64,000 nucleotides of DNA from Diplonema japonicum (lineage: Eukaryota > Euglenozoa > Diplonemea > Diplonemida > Diplonemidae). The stretch covers positions 124,001 to 188,000 of the forward strand of contig OZ025748.1 of assembly GCA_964019335.1 (NCBI GenBank). Direction: 5' to 3'. Below are positions 1-10,682 of this stretch, piece after piece; within the stretch, counting starts at the first letter, position 1, and every line of letters begins with the position of its first letter. Under the pieces are notes generated by a model. It worked only from the letters and a program-made list of their open reading frames with translations, was not told the DNA's origin and ran no database searches. Position numbers and translations under genes: made by a program.

Positions 1-774
1 TCTAAAATTTACACAAAGGTCGGTGTCGGGGCCGGCGCGGTACTCGCCGGAGCGAAACTGTGGGAGGTCCTACCAAAAGGTGTCGTTCCTGTCTGGGTGG
101 TCGGCCTAGCAGCACCGATCCCTTTCGCGATGTACGGTCTAAAACACAGAAAAACCGTCTTCACCATCCACAACAACACAGAATACGGTGCAGGCCTCCT
201 CATCGGTTGCAGCCTGGGTGGGTACTTCCTCGGCCCATTCGTCAAAATCGCAAAAGATTTACGTGTTCTCCACCCTTGGATGATCCTTACAACTTCAATC
301 TTAGCTGGGCATATTATCTCAGCCAACGCATCTGTAAACCCGCTGGAGGCTTTGCTTCAGTGTTCACCCGCGTCACTCTCTCTTGCTTCATCCCTCGGGT
401 ACTTAATCCTCGGTCCTGAACAAATGGCGCTCTATGGGGAAGCCATGCTTCAAGTCCAGGTGGTTGGTTCTGCGTTGCTCTCAGCGCATACTTACTGGTG
501 TCTTCACGTAGGGAACCCCCTTCATTTCGATATCAACACGCACGCTCTTGGTATTCTTGGTGTGGGGGTGTACACGTCGTGGGCGTTGCTCAGAATGGTT
601 ATTCGCACGATGACGGTGCCCTTCCAAGCAGCGATGGAGAAAAACAAGTACACCAAGTACTTCGCGGAGGGGGCCTCCGGTGCAGCGCTTTTCGTAGCTT
701 ACATTATTTTGAGCAAGCTCGCGATTGTCACAAAACAGCTCAGTATGCATGAGAAGATCAACATTGACATTTGA
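1..774 (+). CDS. Multispanning membrane protein, 5' end outside window
   Basis: The reading frame is open from base 1 and ends with TGA at 772-774, so the 257 residues seen are the C-terminal part of a longer protein. The first in-window ATG lies at 133, but the frame upstream of it is open and hydrophobic, so I do not take it as the start. Roughly six or seven hydrophobic segments are visible, separated by short charged loops, and the protein ends in a short polar tail. Size and topology recall Bax-inhibitor-1/TMBIM-type proteins, but I see no motif that proves it. An 18-G run follows the stop codon directly. Confidence 0.6.
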   Translation, partial: SKIYTKVGVGAGAVLAGAKLWEVLPKGVVPVWVVGLAAPIPFAMYGLKHRKTVFTIHNNTEYGAGLLIGCSLGGYFLGPFVKIAKDLRVLHPWMILTTSILAGHIISANASVNPLEALLQCSPASLSLASSLGYLILGPEQMALYGEAMLQVQVVGSALLSAHTYWCLHVGNPLHFDINTHALGILGVGVYTSWALLRMVIRTMTVPFQAAMEKNKYTKYFAEGASGAALFVAYIILSKLAIVTKQLSMHEKINIDI

Positions 775-959
775 GGGGGGGGGGGGGGGGGGAAATACGC
801 GGGGGGGACGGGGTAAATATCTAACCTTAAAGGGATAGTCGCTTGATGGCCTATTTTTTTTTTTTGTTAGTGTTTTTTTTTTTTTTTCTTTGTTCCCAAA
901 AAAAAATTCCCCCCCCAAAAAAATTTTTCAGGGAGGTGGGGAAAAAAAAAAAAAATCCA

Positions 960-3900
960 ATGCAAAAGCTACACGTGACACCCCTCAAGCTTGATGAAGG
1001 CGACGGCGACATGCCAACGGTACGCCAGGAGGACGACGGGTTGAGGTGCTTCGACGTGTCCGAAAATTTCATCGTGACGGGGTCAAACATGGGCGTGGTG
1101 TCCATCTACGACAGGGGCCAACGCGTGCTGTTGGGAAAATACAGCAATAAGGAAAGCATTCCACCGAGCGTGAGCACCGCCGTGGCGGCAGTATGCCACG
1201 TGGCGATATCACCGGACGAAGGCCGAATCTGCGCAGTCTTCGACACAGCAGGTGTTGCAGTGGTAACCACCTCCGGTCTTTCAAATCACAATCTATCAAT
1301 GCCGCTTCATCACCACACAATGCACGGAACCGAAGTAACATGTATAGCATGGGCAGCTGACAGAATTTTCACAGGGGACAAAGGAGGTTACGTCATCGCA
1401 ATGCAAAACACTCACGGCGACGCTGCCGTCGCTCTTCGCGAAGAGTGCGCGTTGGTTCAAATTTCAATTAAACAAAAAACCGCCGCTGTGTCCACACTGC
1501 GCCGCACGATAATGGTCCGGATAACAGACACCCCCGCACCAGGCGTGCAGGTAGGCGGACAATTAAGAGAAGGCGTTTACGGTGGTTGCTTAGCACACGG
1601 CTTCATCTACGCTTCCCGACCCCGAAAAGATTTCGACGCCAGAATCTGGAAAGCCGAACCCGAATCTGGTTCTGTAAAGAAAACTCTTATGTTCCGGCAC
1701 GTCCCAGACGTCGATTCAGAAAGAATTGTTGTAACCGGATGTTCATTTGATCTCAACGGGGTTTACGATAAAGTAGGAACGCACGACGGGAAGGCAAAGT
1801 ATAAACGACACGATGGTGGTGCCACATTATACTCCACAGCGGGTCTGTGGGCAGCAACGGATTCTTCTAAAAAAAAAGTTTTGTTGAAAACAGATGATCA
1901 TGGCGGCAGTGACGTTACACAGATGACGACATGGCAGGAGCTCCAACCGGACGAAAGCTACGCGCTTAACAAAACTGTGAAAGTCTACGATGAGATGTAC
2001 TTCAACAACCTGTCCCTTTCCGCCACTGACCGGCAGGAGCTGGCCACCGCGCATAAGACGAACCCTGTTCCCTACCTCGGTGATATTGAGGGCACCACAG
2101 AGCCTCTTCTTGCAGCATGGGGCGACGATGCTGTTCTGGTTCTGAACGCGCTTTCTGTCAAAGTGGTTTCAATGAAATTTCTCCGGGGGCTTATTCATGT
2201 TGTGCCCATGTCTATTGATGGTGTTCCGGTGCTCTACACGTTGCACCGCAGCGTGAAAAGCGACAAAAGAGTGTTTCTCAGCACTGTGTGGCTGTCCGAA
2301 AAATCCGCCTCTTCGCCCACCCCGCCCACCATTGCAGAGAGGTACTCCCCGGTTCTCAAGGAAAGGATGCGGAAAACAATCGATGCCACCGCCGCCCCAC
2401 CGCCCCCTTCCACCCAAGCAGCGGAGCCAACCCCCGAACCGATTGTTGAAACCAATGAAAAAGAACCGGAAAGCCCAAAGGAACTATCCGAGCCATCTGG
2501 GATTGACAATACCGATAACAAGTCCCCGGAGTCCCCTTCTCAACTTGAAGATGAGGACAAGTTGATTGCCGACGCTGCCGAAACTGTCATGTTGGGGGGA
2601 AATAACACATCAAGGCAAAGAGAAGTCACCACGGGTGAGATCGTCACAGAGAAGAAAAAAGTCAAAAAAATCGTGCGAAAAAAAACGAAGAAAGAGAAGC
2701 CCGAAAAGATCCCCTCTGTCGCCGACCTTTTGAACAACCCCGACCTGTCCCTCACACCCAACACTTTCGGGCCCGAAACGCTTCTCGAAGAGCAGCATAA
2801 GGAAAACGAAATGGAGAAGGAAAAGGAGGAGAGGAAGGAGCAAGAAGAAACATCACAGTCGTCTTCCCCTTCCCCCTCTCCCCCTCCACCTGTCGAAGAG
2901 GAGAAGAAAGACGATCATGAAGAAGCGAGAATAGAGGAGGCATCACCTGTTATATCTGAAGAGGAGAAGGACACCAGTGAAGCATCGCCGCCACCACCGC
3001 AACCGGCGCCTGTTCAAGAGGAAGAACCCTCTCGACCTCTTCCTCCTTCTCCTTCTTCGATTCCGTCTCCCGCACCTCCCACCGCAGACCCAGAGCCTGA
3101 TGTCAATGTTGGGGCAGAGTCTGTACCAGCCGCATCTACACCTTCTTTATCCGTGCCGGAACGCGAGATTTCTGTGCCGACCGTGGAGTCCCTTGCACGG
3201 GGACCTGATCCGTTGGCTGCGACGATGGCAGATCTACACCTCGCCTCCCATAAAAAATCGCAGGTTCAACAACCACAGGTTCTTCAAGCACAGCCACAGC
3301 ACACGGACCCTGTTGCGGATGTCATCGCGGATGAGTCGAAGGATGACAGCGACACCCCGGTCCTGGACGAAGACATCAACGGGTGGAGGGTCATGAGCCC
3401 GAGGGCGCTTGGAAACGACGAGTTGAAGAGCTTTATCGACACCACCGATCAGGTGCACATTGTCATCAGAGACTACAAATTGCAAACGGCATTTGATTCG
3501 ATGGCGTCGGCGCAGCGTCTGCGTGCGTTCACCGCTGTCACCGACTGGGTGGACCACGTGCTGACCATCCTCGACACAGACCTGCTTCTGCAGGGCACAC
3601 CGTCGAACAACAGAGGCACCATCGCATCTCCCACCGAAAGGGGCTCGCTTCAAAACAAAATGGCGGTTCTTATAGATGCGTACATAGCTTTCAGGTCGAA
3701 CTCCTCCCTTGTTTACCGTGGTCGGGAGATGCGGCCTGACTCCGAGGCGTTGGGGTGCACCGATGACAATGTTGTAGTTAGGCTGCTTCACTTCATGAAG
3801 AAACGCGGCCTGTTCAAGGAGATATCGTGCGACGAACTGACCGCCAACTGCGCGAACCTCGGCAGCAATTCTGGCAACTACGTCTCTGTGGCGTACCTCC

Positions 3901-4627
3901 TGCAGTGCATCATCCCAGGCGACAAGCTGCAACTGTTGAAAGGGTACCTCCCCCACCCGCAGACACAATTCTCAAACCTCATTGCTGACCTGTGGTCGCC
4001 TGTTAAGGAACTCGACCTCCAAGAAATGAAGAAAAGCTCCGGGGTAAACGGGGCGATCTTGAGAAGGGATCTCAACATGGTGCAGAAGCTTGAAGCTAAC
4101 TCCGACAAATCGTTTTTATCATTGGTTATATACTACCTCCCGTATCTATTTGCGGCAGGGAGTGATCAGGCGATGAAGGCGCAGAAGTTGGTTGTAAAGT
4201 GTTTCCCAAAAATCTCGTGGAAAATAGTACGAGCGGCCATATCTCGGAATGTTCAAGAAGAAGCGCACCGTGTGCTGGGGATAACCTGGGATACCAACCA
4301 GCACTGGATAGAGTATCAAGAGTTGTACCTTGACTATTGTAGGTTCCTCGCAGAGGAGTACCCAGAGCTGTGTCGTAACGATGCTTTTGTGGGGCAGTAC
4401 ATAAACGTGCTCGTGCATACCATCACGACGCTGCCTGTTTACCAAGCTTACCACAATTCTGTTGAGGAGGGTGGGTCTCCTGCGTCCCCTCGAGGTGGGT
4501 CGACAGCCATCGTGCAGCAGAGAGACATGCAAAGCATAAAACTGCGCAGGCTTGAAAGAGTCCTCAAAAAGATTATTTGCGACACAAAGGCGTATACTTA
4601 CAACCCTGAGGAGGTATTTCCCAAAAC

Positions 4628-4658
<31 letters not shown>

Positions 4659-4818
4659 TTCGTTCCATTTTCATCCGCAAGAAGTACTACTCCGGGCTTC
4701 TTATCCTGGGCAAGCAGACCCCACAGTTGATGAGCAACATCTATATGCAGCTTCTCCAGTGTGATCAAGGTGAAACTCTTTTGAATTATTTCAGGGTATG
4801 GAGTCAAGAGAGAAAGGG

Positions 4819-4852
<34 letters not shown>

Positions 4853-5042
4853 TAGGACGAGGTTGGTGATGATGAAAAGGAATGGATGAGCCTGATCAAG
4901 ACAGGGGCGCTGCTGAAGGCGGAACAGAAGGGAACACAACAAGGAGGCGCGGGACCCCTCGACTATGTCTCGTATTTGATGTGTGTGTGCCTAGGGCCAA
5001 AGAGGACTATGGAGGTGTGTAAGAAGTTACATTAAAAAAAAA

Positions 5043-5078
<36 letters not shown>

Positions 5079-5196
5079 GCTGTTATCTAAACACCTTGGA
5101 AGCGAAGTAGAATATGAGGATTTTTACAAAAAGCTCGCCATTTTAGTCCGGTGTCCACCTGTTGGGGCTGTAGGGACGAACAAAAGGAAAAAATAA
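960..5196 (+). CDS. Large WD40-like beta-propeller plus helical-solenoid protein, candidate membrane-trafficking subunit (3 introns)
   Basis: Four exons: 960-4613, 4658-4795, 4856-5014 and 5080-5196, giving 1355 residues; all joins keep frame. The ATG at 960 follows a poly(A) stretch; in-frame sequence upstream encodes only homopolymer. Residues about 20-480 have beta-propeller character (repeated short strands such as FIVTGSNMGVVSIYD). Residues about 490-810 are a disordered, Pro/Glu/Lys-rich linker. Residues about 820-1355 are helical, like an alpha-solenoid. This order (propeller, then solenoid) is that of coat and tether subunits such as VPS8, VPS41 and HPS5; which of these, if any, I cannot tell. 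All introns lie in the last fifth of the gene and consist mainly of A or T runs. Confidence 0.7.
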
Positions 5197-5651
5197 ACGT
5201 TTTTTTTTTTTTTTTTGCCCCGCAGTTTTCATTTATTATAATTTGCTCCCCTTTCATCTAGGTAGGCTACAGCATTTGGGGAGAGGGGAGGGGGTGGGGG
5301 GGGGGGGGGGTGAATAACACAGGGGGGGAAATAAAATAAAAAAGCTCGTGCCTCATATTTTTTTACCCCCCCCCCCTGCCTCCGAGAGTTTCTTATTTCT
5401 TACTTTCCCCTTCTTTTAGTACCCCACCCCGCCATTCTCGCCAAGTCAAAAAAAAAAAGAAAATGGAAAAAAAAAAAAAGAAAATCTTTCCCTTTTTTTT
5501 TTATTTCTTGAAATAACTTAGAAAATGAAAAACCAAAAAAAAAAAAATCTCTGTTTTACAGTTACTCTTATTAAAACAGACCTGTGTGTTGGGTTTTTAA
5601 AAAGAAAAAGAAAAAATGTGTTCCCTTGGTTTTTGCCTGTCGTTTATTTTA

Positions 5652-5690
5652 TCAGGCGTCCTGCCACATACCGCAGGTACCCTTAAATGT

Positions 5691-5720
<30 letters not shown>
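5652..5720 (+). repeat. Orphan retrotransposon 3' tail, copy A
   Basis: A segment beginning TCAGGCGTCCTGCCACATA and running into a T tract resembles the sequence just after the reverse-transcriptase relic at 24259-24317 (GGCGATCCTGTCACAAAC..., then GCAGGTTCCCTTC, then a T run). The spacing and the T run are kept. Probably a severely 5'-truncated LINE, or a SINE that shares the LINE tail. Confidence 0.55.
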
Positions 5721-5721
<1 letters not shown>

Positions 5722-6440
5722 ATTCTCTGTTTTAGTCTTGTGCAAGCGAGGGGGGGGGGGGGGGGGGTCGGAGGAGGAGAAAGAGAGAAAGAGATAAAAA
5801 AGGAGAGAGGGGGGGGGGGGGGGGGGCAATAGGGACAAAAAGAGTAAAGGAAAAACCGTGTTTTCCTCTTCCCTGCTTTTTCTCTTCCACTCCTTGTTGA
5901 AAGAAAAAAAAATCGTGTGAGTAGTTTTGTGATCTTTCTTTTATATTTTTTTCATTGCACGCTTAACGCCACCTAGTGTTGCAATCAAAGCCCCATTTAT
6001 CCTCCGCACTTTTGCAAAACTGTAAATCTCTTGTCCAAGACTAAAAAGATTTTACAGTAACACTCCCCCCCCTCTTTTTTTTTATATTATTTCTCTTTCT
6101 TCTCTTTCCCTCCTTTTTCGTCCCTTTTTGTTCTCCCCTCCCCACCCTCGTTCTCTGCTTTCCGGGTGTCGGTACAAAAAAAAAAAAAAATCCGTTTTAT
6201 ATTTTCTTTTTTTCTTCTTTTTTTTAAGGGGTGGTCCTTCAAAGTCGGATTTTCCCTTTAAAAAAAAAAAAAACATCGTTCTTTTTTTTTTTTCTTCTTC
6301 TTCCCCCTCCCCCTATTCTTTCCCCGTTTTTTTTTTTTTTTTTTTTTTTTGCCTCTCCCCCCCCTCCCAACGCAGTGTGTGTTTTGTGATTTCTTTTTTG
6401 AAAAAGGAAAAAAAAAAAAAAAATCTCGTCGGATCAATAA

Positions 6441-6443
<3 letters not shown>

Positions 6444-6472
<29 letters not shown>
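6444..6472. repeat. (TA)n microsatellite
   Basis: An uninterrupted alternating TA tract lies about 20 bases before the left end of the DNA transposon at 6491. Confidence 0.9.
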
Positions 6473-6479
<7 letters not shown>

Positions 6480-6490
6480 ATATGGCATCG

Positions 6491-6610
6491 TTTCAAAACC
6501 CCCCCCCCCAAAAAATGAGGCCAATTGACACTTTCAATATTTCTCTAAGTACTTTTTCCCAAAGAAAAAAAATTCTACAACTTTCCCGGCCCAGGTTAGG
6601 AAAGAAAACA
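6491..6610 (+). repeat. Left terminal inverted repeat
   Basis: Pairs with the reverse complement of about 7940-8062. Shared blocks are the C run, TGAGGCCAATTGACACTTTC, a CTTTCCCGGCCCA-like block and TTAGGAAAGAA. The arms differ by several small gaps, so the insertion is not recent. Confidence 0.75.
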
Positions 6611-6720
6611 CCCCAGAAAATGGGAAAGTGAGTGTTACTAGTACCCAGAAAATTCAGTCCTAGGGGCAAAAATGGGTTTTTTCACTTTGCACAAATTCAG
6701 TAAAAGAGGGGGTGACAAAA

Positions 6721-7740
6721 ATGGATGCTTTTAAACTTGCTGTTGAGAAGCTAGGGGTAAAAAAAAATGGTATTCGGACCGAGAAAGGGTAAATGGGAAC
6801 ACCACGGCGATCAGGACACTCGCCACAGAGGTTTTTGAGAAGCTCAGTGGCAACGACTGTGCTGCACTAGTTTGTGGCGTAGTGTGTAAAGGGGAACTTC
6901 TAGCGGCACTTCTGCTATCATTTTCTGGTTGATTTAGTAGCCAACAAGACACCACACGGCGCCAATTGGTCAGAGGCATGAGGCTTGACCACATCACACA
7001 TGATGAAATAAGGGCAGCTGGCCTGTTGGAAAAGTCTTGTTCCACAGTAGCATGGGCACAGAAAAAAATAAAGAAAAAAATGGAGTGGATACTCTGGACT
7101 GACGGTGGGCGTCACTTTCGTGCAAAGGAATTTTGCTACTTTGTTCTTTTTGGTCTTCGTTATGTATATCCCGATCGGACGTTTTCCCTGTGGTTTCTGG
7201 GGGAGAAACACGGCAAAAACAACAGGGACAGCCACTTTGGTGTGCTCTCTCGTGTTTGGTTTTGGGTGCCTCGTTCCACAACAATTAAAACTGTGGAACA
7301 AATAGCTAACATCACCAATACGATACGGTGCGCCGTGCATGTAGTTACTGATGTCTTTGGCCCGTACAAAAAAGAAAATTCTTGAGTTTCCGGATTTTAC
7401 AGGTGCATATGAGCTCAGGAGCACACCGGAGGGTGTATTTGCTACGTGCGCGTCCACGAGCTAGAAAGAACTAAAGTACATCATCAAAGAACTCGATGCA
7501 GACAGGGCAGAGAAAAGGCCCCCAGTCTATGAATCTTGTGATGAGTATGAGGACGTTCCTGATAGCCTTCCCGGACTTGAAAAACGAGAAAGAATAGTAA
7601 CCAAATTACAAAAATACTCGACACCCCATGACAAGCCCAAAGCACCAAGTACACCTACGAATGAGCCTCTTAAAACCCCCCAAAATGCGGTAGAAGGCCT
7701 AATAGTATGAAAAAGAAACGAGGTCGCCCACACAGCAGCA
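6721..7740 (+). pseudogene. Broken transposase
   Basis: Coding-like fragments lie in different frames with internal stops: an N-terminal piece from the ATG at 6721 (starts MDAFKLAVEKLGVK), a central open piece at 6966-7385, and C-terminal pieces near 7380-7700 interrupted by TAG. The central piece has WTDGGRHFRAKEF followed about 25 residues later by GEKHGKNNRDSHFG, an arrangement seen in some DDE-type transposases (acidic residue near a His-Phe pair, then an HGK...D..FG block). At least two frameshifts and stops make it non-functional. The family assignment is inference. Confidence 0.55.
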
Positions 7741-7939
7741 GCACATCTCAGCCGCAGAAGACTAGGAAATGAATGTTTCCACTTCCAACATCATTTCAGC
7801 CACCTTCTAGCAGTGAGTTCCGCTATTTCTTGCTATTGAAAGCATACTCTCTGACTTTACCAAAACCACTAAAACCCGATTTTTACCCTAAGACTGAATT
7901 TTTCATAGGTCAAAATAGCACCCTTGAGCGATTTCTGAC

Positions 7940-8062
7940 CCGGGTTCTTTCCTAATATGGGCCGGGAAATATGGAGAATTTTTTTTAAAGGGGGCGGCAT
8001 GCCCAAAGATGCAACGAAAGTGTCAATTGGCCTCATTTTGGGGGGGGTTTTTTTTTTTGAAA
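7940..8062 (-). repeat. Right terminal inverted repeat
   Basis: Reverse-complement partner of the left end at 6491-6610. It ends in a G run, a T run and GAAA on the + strand. Confidence 0.75.
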
Positions 8063-8103
8063 TCGACCCATATATAAAAGGAGAGGGGAGGGGGGGAAAA
8101 TAA

Positions 8104-10104
8104 ATGAGCTCGGCCTCGGACCCCTTCACCGTCTACCTAGCATGCCAGCTCAGCGTGGCTGTGTATTATGAACCGGGCCATCAAAACTACAGGGACTTCG
8201 AGGTGTTTGCCTTCCAAGGCATCGGGGAGACAAAGGCGGTCCACAAAGGCGCGGTGCCCGACGGCGACAGCGACAGATTTCACAAGTGCCAGTGGGTAGC
8301 AGCGTTTCCAAAAACGGGTGTGGGGAAGGACACTTTGTTTATAGCGTTCAAGGGAACTTCTGAAGCAATCGACGCCTTGCTCGACCTGTCCTTCATGGAC
8401 ATAAAAACAAAAAGGGGAAACCGTGTACATTCAGGTGTATACGCTGGGATTCAAGACGAAATAGGACGAATCTATGAAGCGGTGAAGAACGCCAAAGAAT
8501 GGTTGAAAACTAAACGTGTCGTCTTCACAGGCCACTCATTAGGTGGGGCGTACGGTTCGCTAGCGTTACTCGAATATCTGTCTCCGCCGCTCCCTGCAGC
8601 TTACGACGATATTTCCGGCCCGTGGCCGGAAGATCTTGGCGCGGAGGCGATTACATTCGGTACACCAGTGTTTCTTCGAGCAGACCCTCCCTCGTCAGTT
8701 CGTATGACGCATTTTGTATTGAATTACGACATTGTCCCCCGGTTGTTTGTGTTGCAAAACTCCACGCTTGCAGCAATCATCGAGGAAGCTCCGAAGATGG
8801 CGGGCGGCGTCATCGCGCAACAGATTGCAAGCATCGCGTTGAAGCAATCAGGTTTGACATCGATGAAAATTTCCGCGACGTTTGACAATCTTAGAAAAGG
8901 CTACGCTCCCGCGGGTTGTTTCGTGTTTCTACAAATGTCGAACAATGGTTCCAAACTATTTGGGTCGGCGTCGGTTATCCACCCGGAAAATGGAAAATCA
9001 TGCAATCCAACCGCAAAGGCTGCTCTTCAGTACTTCCCGTCCATTGACCCATCATGCCCGTGCCTTCGAACTCTGAAAGATGAAAAAGTTCAGATTATTT
9101 CGAAATCGTTGGAGGATCATGGGGTGTACCGGTACCTCAACTCCGTTCGATGTCTTTTATCGCAACCGATCTCTTTTACTAAAGCAGTGGTGACGCCGCG
9201 AAGACGTCTGCCCGTTATACGAAACCCGCCTTCTTCCGCATCTTTAACACCCCCGCCATCTATCGGTGCTATGCGACGTGTGTCCACCCCATGGTGCCTG
9301 CTTTCTAGAAACCGAAAAAAAACCCTTCATCTCAGCGTTTTTCACAAAGGTGTTGAATCGTGGAAAACCACGGTCACACCGTTGTCCACAATAGTCCTGC
9401 AAGGTGTAAAACAGCCTGGTGACGTTCTTCGTATTAAAGACGAATTAGATGTCATGGTAGCAGAGGCTGTAATCCCTCCGAAGAACAGCACCTTTGGAAA
9501 TTCCCATCTTGTTCTTGAACACTGCGGGGTTTCTGGGTACGTTTTGTATGAATCAGTTCTAGATGAAGGGAAGGAAATTGACATCCGATGTCTTTACCCG
9601 CAAAACGTGGAAAATTGGAGATTGCACGTTCACAAACTTGCGTACTACACCTCGGGTATGGGGGAAGGACATTGGGATCTCACCGACAATTTCGGTGCTG
9701 GGGTTGTGGAGGAAAAATGGAAAGAAGACGATGCTGCTCCTACTTGTAGAGGGTGTTTGGTTGTTGCGTTCTCGGTTAAGGGAGTAAAACGAACGTATTG
9801 CCACAAATGTGGGCTGGCTCACTGTCCAACCTGCCTTCCTTTTGTTGAACATTCTCTCCATGCATTTATTAACAAAGCCTCTCCTATCTGTAAAAAATGT
9901 AATGATCACATGGCGTCGCAGTTGGTGCTTGCACAAAAGGCTTCTTCAGAGGCGAGGTCTTTCCTCTCGTTGTTCTGTCTGGCACGGGCGAAACCCGATA
10001 TTGTTACACCCGAGATGCTGAATTTGATCTTGCCTTTTCTTGTGAAAAGTGTTGTAGAGCAAAGTGTTGTGAAGGCAAAGAAGAAGTTTCGGTTCGATTG
10101 GTAG
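8104..10104 (+). CDS. Class 3 lipase with C-terminal FYVE-like zinc finger
   Basis: 666 residues from the ATG at 8104. The N-terminal third is a class 3 (fungal-type) triacylglycerol lipase domain: VHSGVY before the active site, the nucleophile elbow GHSLGG near residue 145, FGTPVF, and NYDIVPRLF carrying the expected Asp. The middle (about 300-530) shows no domain I can name. Near residues 545-605 paired cysteines (CRGC, CHKC, CPTC, CKKC) with basic and aromatic residues fit a FYVE or related phosphoinositide-binding zinc finger, suggesting a lipase directed to endosomal membrane. There is no signal peptide. The transposon at 6491-8062 ends 41 bp upstream. A 22-G run follows the stop by five bases. 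Confidence 0.8.
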   Translation: MSSASDPFTVYLACQLSVAVYYEPGHQNYRDFEVFAFQGIGETKAVHKGAVPDGDSDRFHKCQWVAAFPKTGVGKDTLFIAFKGTSEAIDALLDLSFMDIKTKRGNRVHSGVYAGIQDEIGRIYEAVKNAKEWLKTKRVVFTGHSLGGAYGSLALLEYLSPPLPAAYDDISGPWPEDLGAEAITFGTPVFLRADPPSSVRMTHFVLNYDIVPRLFVLQNSTLAAIIEEAPKMAGGVIAQQIASIALKQSGLTSMKISATFDNLRKGYAPAGCFVFLQMSNNGSKLFGSASVIHPENGKSCNPTAKAALQYFPSIDPSCPCLRTLKDEKVQIISKSLEDHGVYRYLNSVRCLLSQPISFTKAVVTPRRRLPVIRNPPSSASLTPPPSIGAMRRVSTPWCLLSRNRKKTLHLSVFHKGVESWKTTVTPLSTIVLQGVKQPGDVLRIKDELDVMVAEAVIPPKNSTFGNSHLVLEHCGVSGYVLYESVLDEGKEIDIRCLYPQNVENWRLHVHKLAYYTSGMGEGHWDLTDNFGAGVVEEKWKEDDAAPTCRGCLVVAFSVKGVKRTYCHKCGLAHCPTCLPFVEHSLHAFINKASPICKKCNDHMASQLVLAQKASSEARSFLSLFCLARAKPDIVTPEMLNLILPFLVKSVVEQSVVKAKKKFRFDW

Positions 10105-10107
10105 CTG

Positions 10108-10138
<31 letters not shown>

Positions 10139-10431
10139 GAGAGAGGTTTTTTTTGAGGGAAAGTGTCTTTCTTTCACTTTATCGTCCTTTTTTTTTTTTC
10201 TTTTTTTTTTTCTTTTTTTTTTTTCTCAATTCATCCAAAAAAGAAAGAAGAAAAAAAAAAACTGTACGCATACGACTGCTTCCTCCTGACCGAAGTGCTT
10301 TTTTTTTTTTTTTTTTTTTTCGAATTCGTTGGCAAAAAAAAAAAAAAAAAAAAAAAAATGTGTTGACGGGTTATAAACCTTTTTTTTCGCCAAGCTTTTT
10401 TTTTCTTTCATTTTCTTTTTTTTTTCAGGTG

Positions 10432-10485
10432 TCAGGCGTCCTGCCACATAAATGTCTCTTTTTTTTTTTTTTTTTTTTTTTACCC
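10432..10485 (+). repeat. Orphan retrotransposon 3' tail, copy B
   Basis: Starts TCAGGCGTCCTGCCACATA, exactly as copy A at 5652, but lacks the next 15 bases (the GCAGGTACCC segment) before AATGTCTC and a long T run. Copies A and B are closer to each other than to the tail at 24259. Confidence 0.65.
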
Positions 10486-10635
10486 TAACAGTACGTAGAA
10501 AACAACGGCCAGTTCCTCTTTATTTAGATGATTGATTCACTTTATTTATTTTTTTTTTTTTTTTTGCTTTTTCGTGTATTTCTTTTTTTCCCATGTGTGT
10601 GCCAATTTACTTGTCGTGAGGAAAAAGGTAGGAAC

Positions 10636-10682
<47 letters not shown>

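Larger units (their letters stand above)
5197..6490. other. Low-complexity intergenic region
   Basis: No convincing gene on either strand. The stretch is made of A, T, G and C homopolymers, purine-rich and pyrimidine-rich blocks and an alternating TA tract near 6444-6472. It contains a short relic of a retrotransposon tail (listed separately). Open frames here encode only poly-Lys, poly-Phe and poly-Gly. Confidence 0.7.
6491..8062 (+). mobile_element. Decayed cut-and-paste DNA transposon with about 120-bp terminal inverted repeats
   Basis: Both ends, read inward, begin TTTCAAAA, then a C run, then AAAATGAGGCCAATTGACAC; similarity continues for about 120 bp to a shared TTAGGAAAGAA block (left about 6491-6610, right about 7940-8062). 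A 3-bp TCG flanks each end and may be the target duplication. The interior holds broken coding fragments. The family is unclear. The right end stops 41 bp before the start codon of the lipase gene, and its T run lies at the position expected of that gene's splice-acceptor tract. Confidence 0.7.

Noticed and set aside
843-959. In-frame upstream extension of the 960-5196 gene
   Set aside because: It translates T, A and C runs into poly-Phe and poly-Lys; the ATG at 960 begins normal composition. The same reasoning removes extensions at 14457, 12320, 39526, 50087 and 57615.
3234-3968. Long minus-strand open frame inside the 960-5196 gene
   Set aside because: Antisense of a well-supported coding exon; composition is a shadow of the + strand codons.
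5584-5832. Open frame rich in Phe, Lys and Gly
   Set aside because: Homopolymer translation across a retrotransposon tail and a G run; no protein character.
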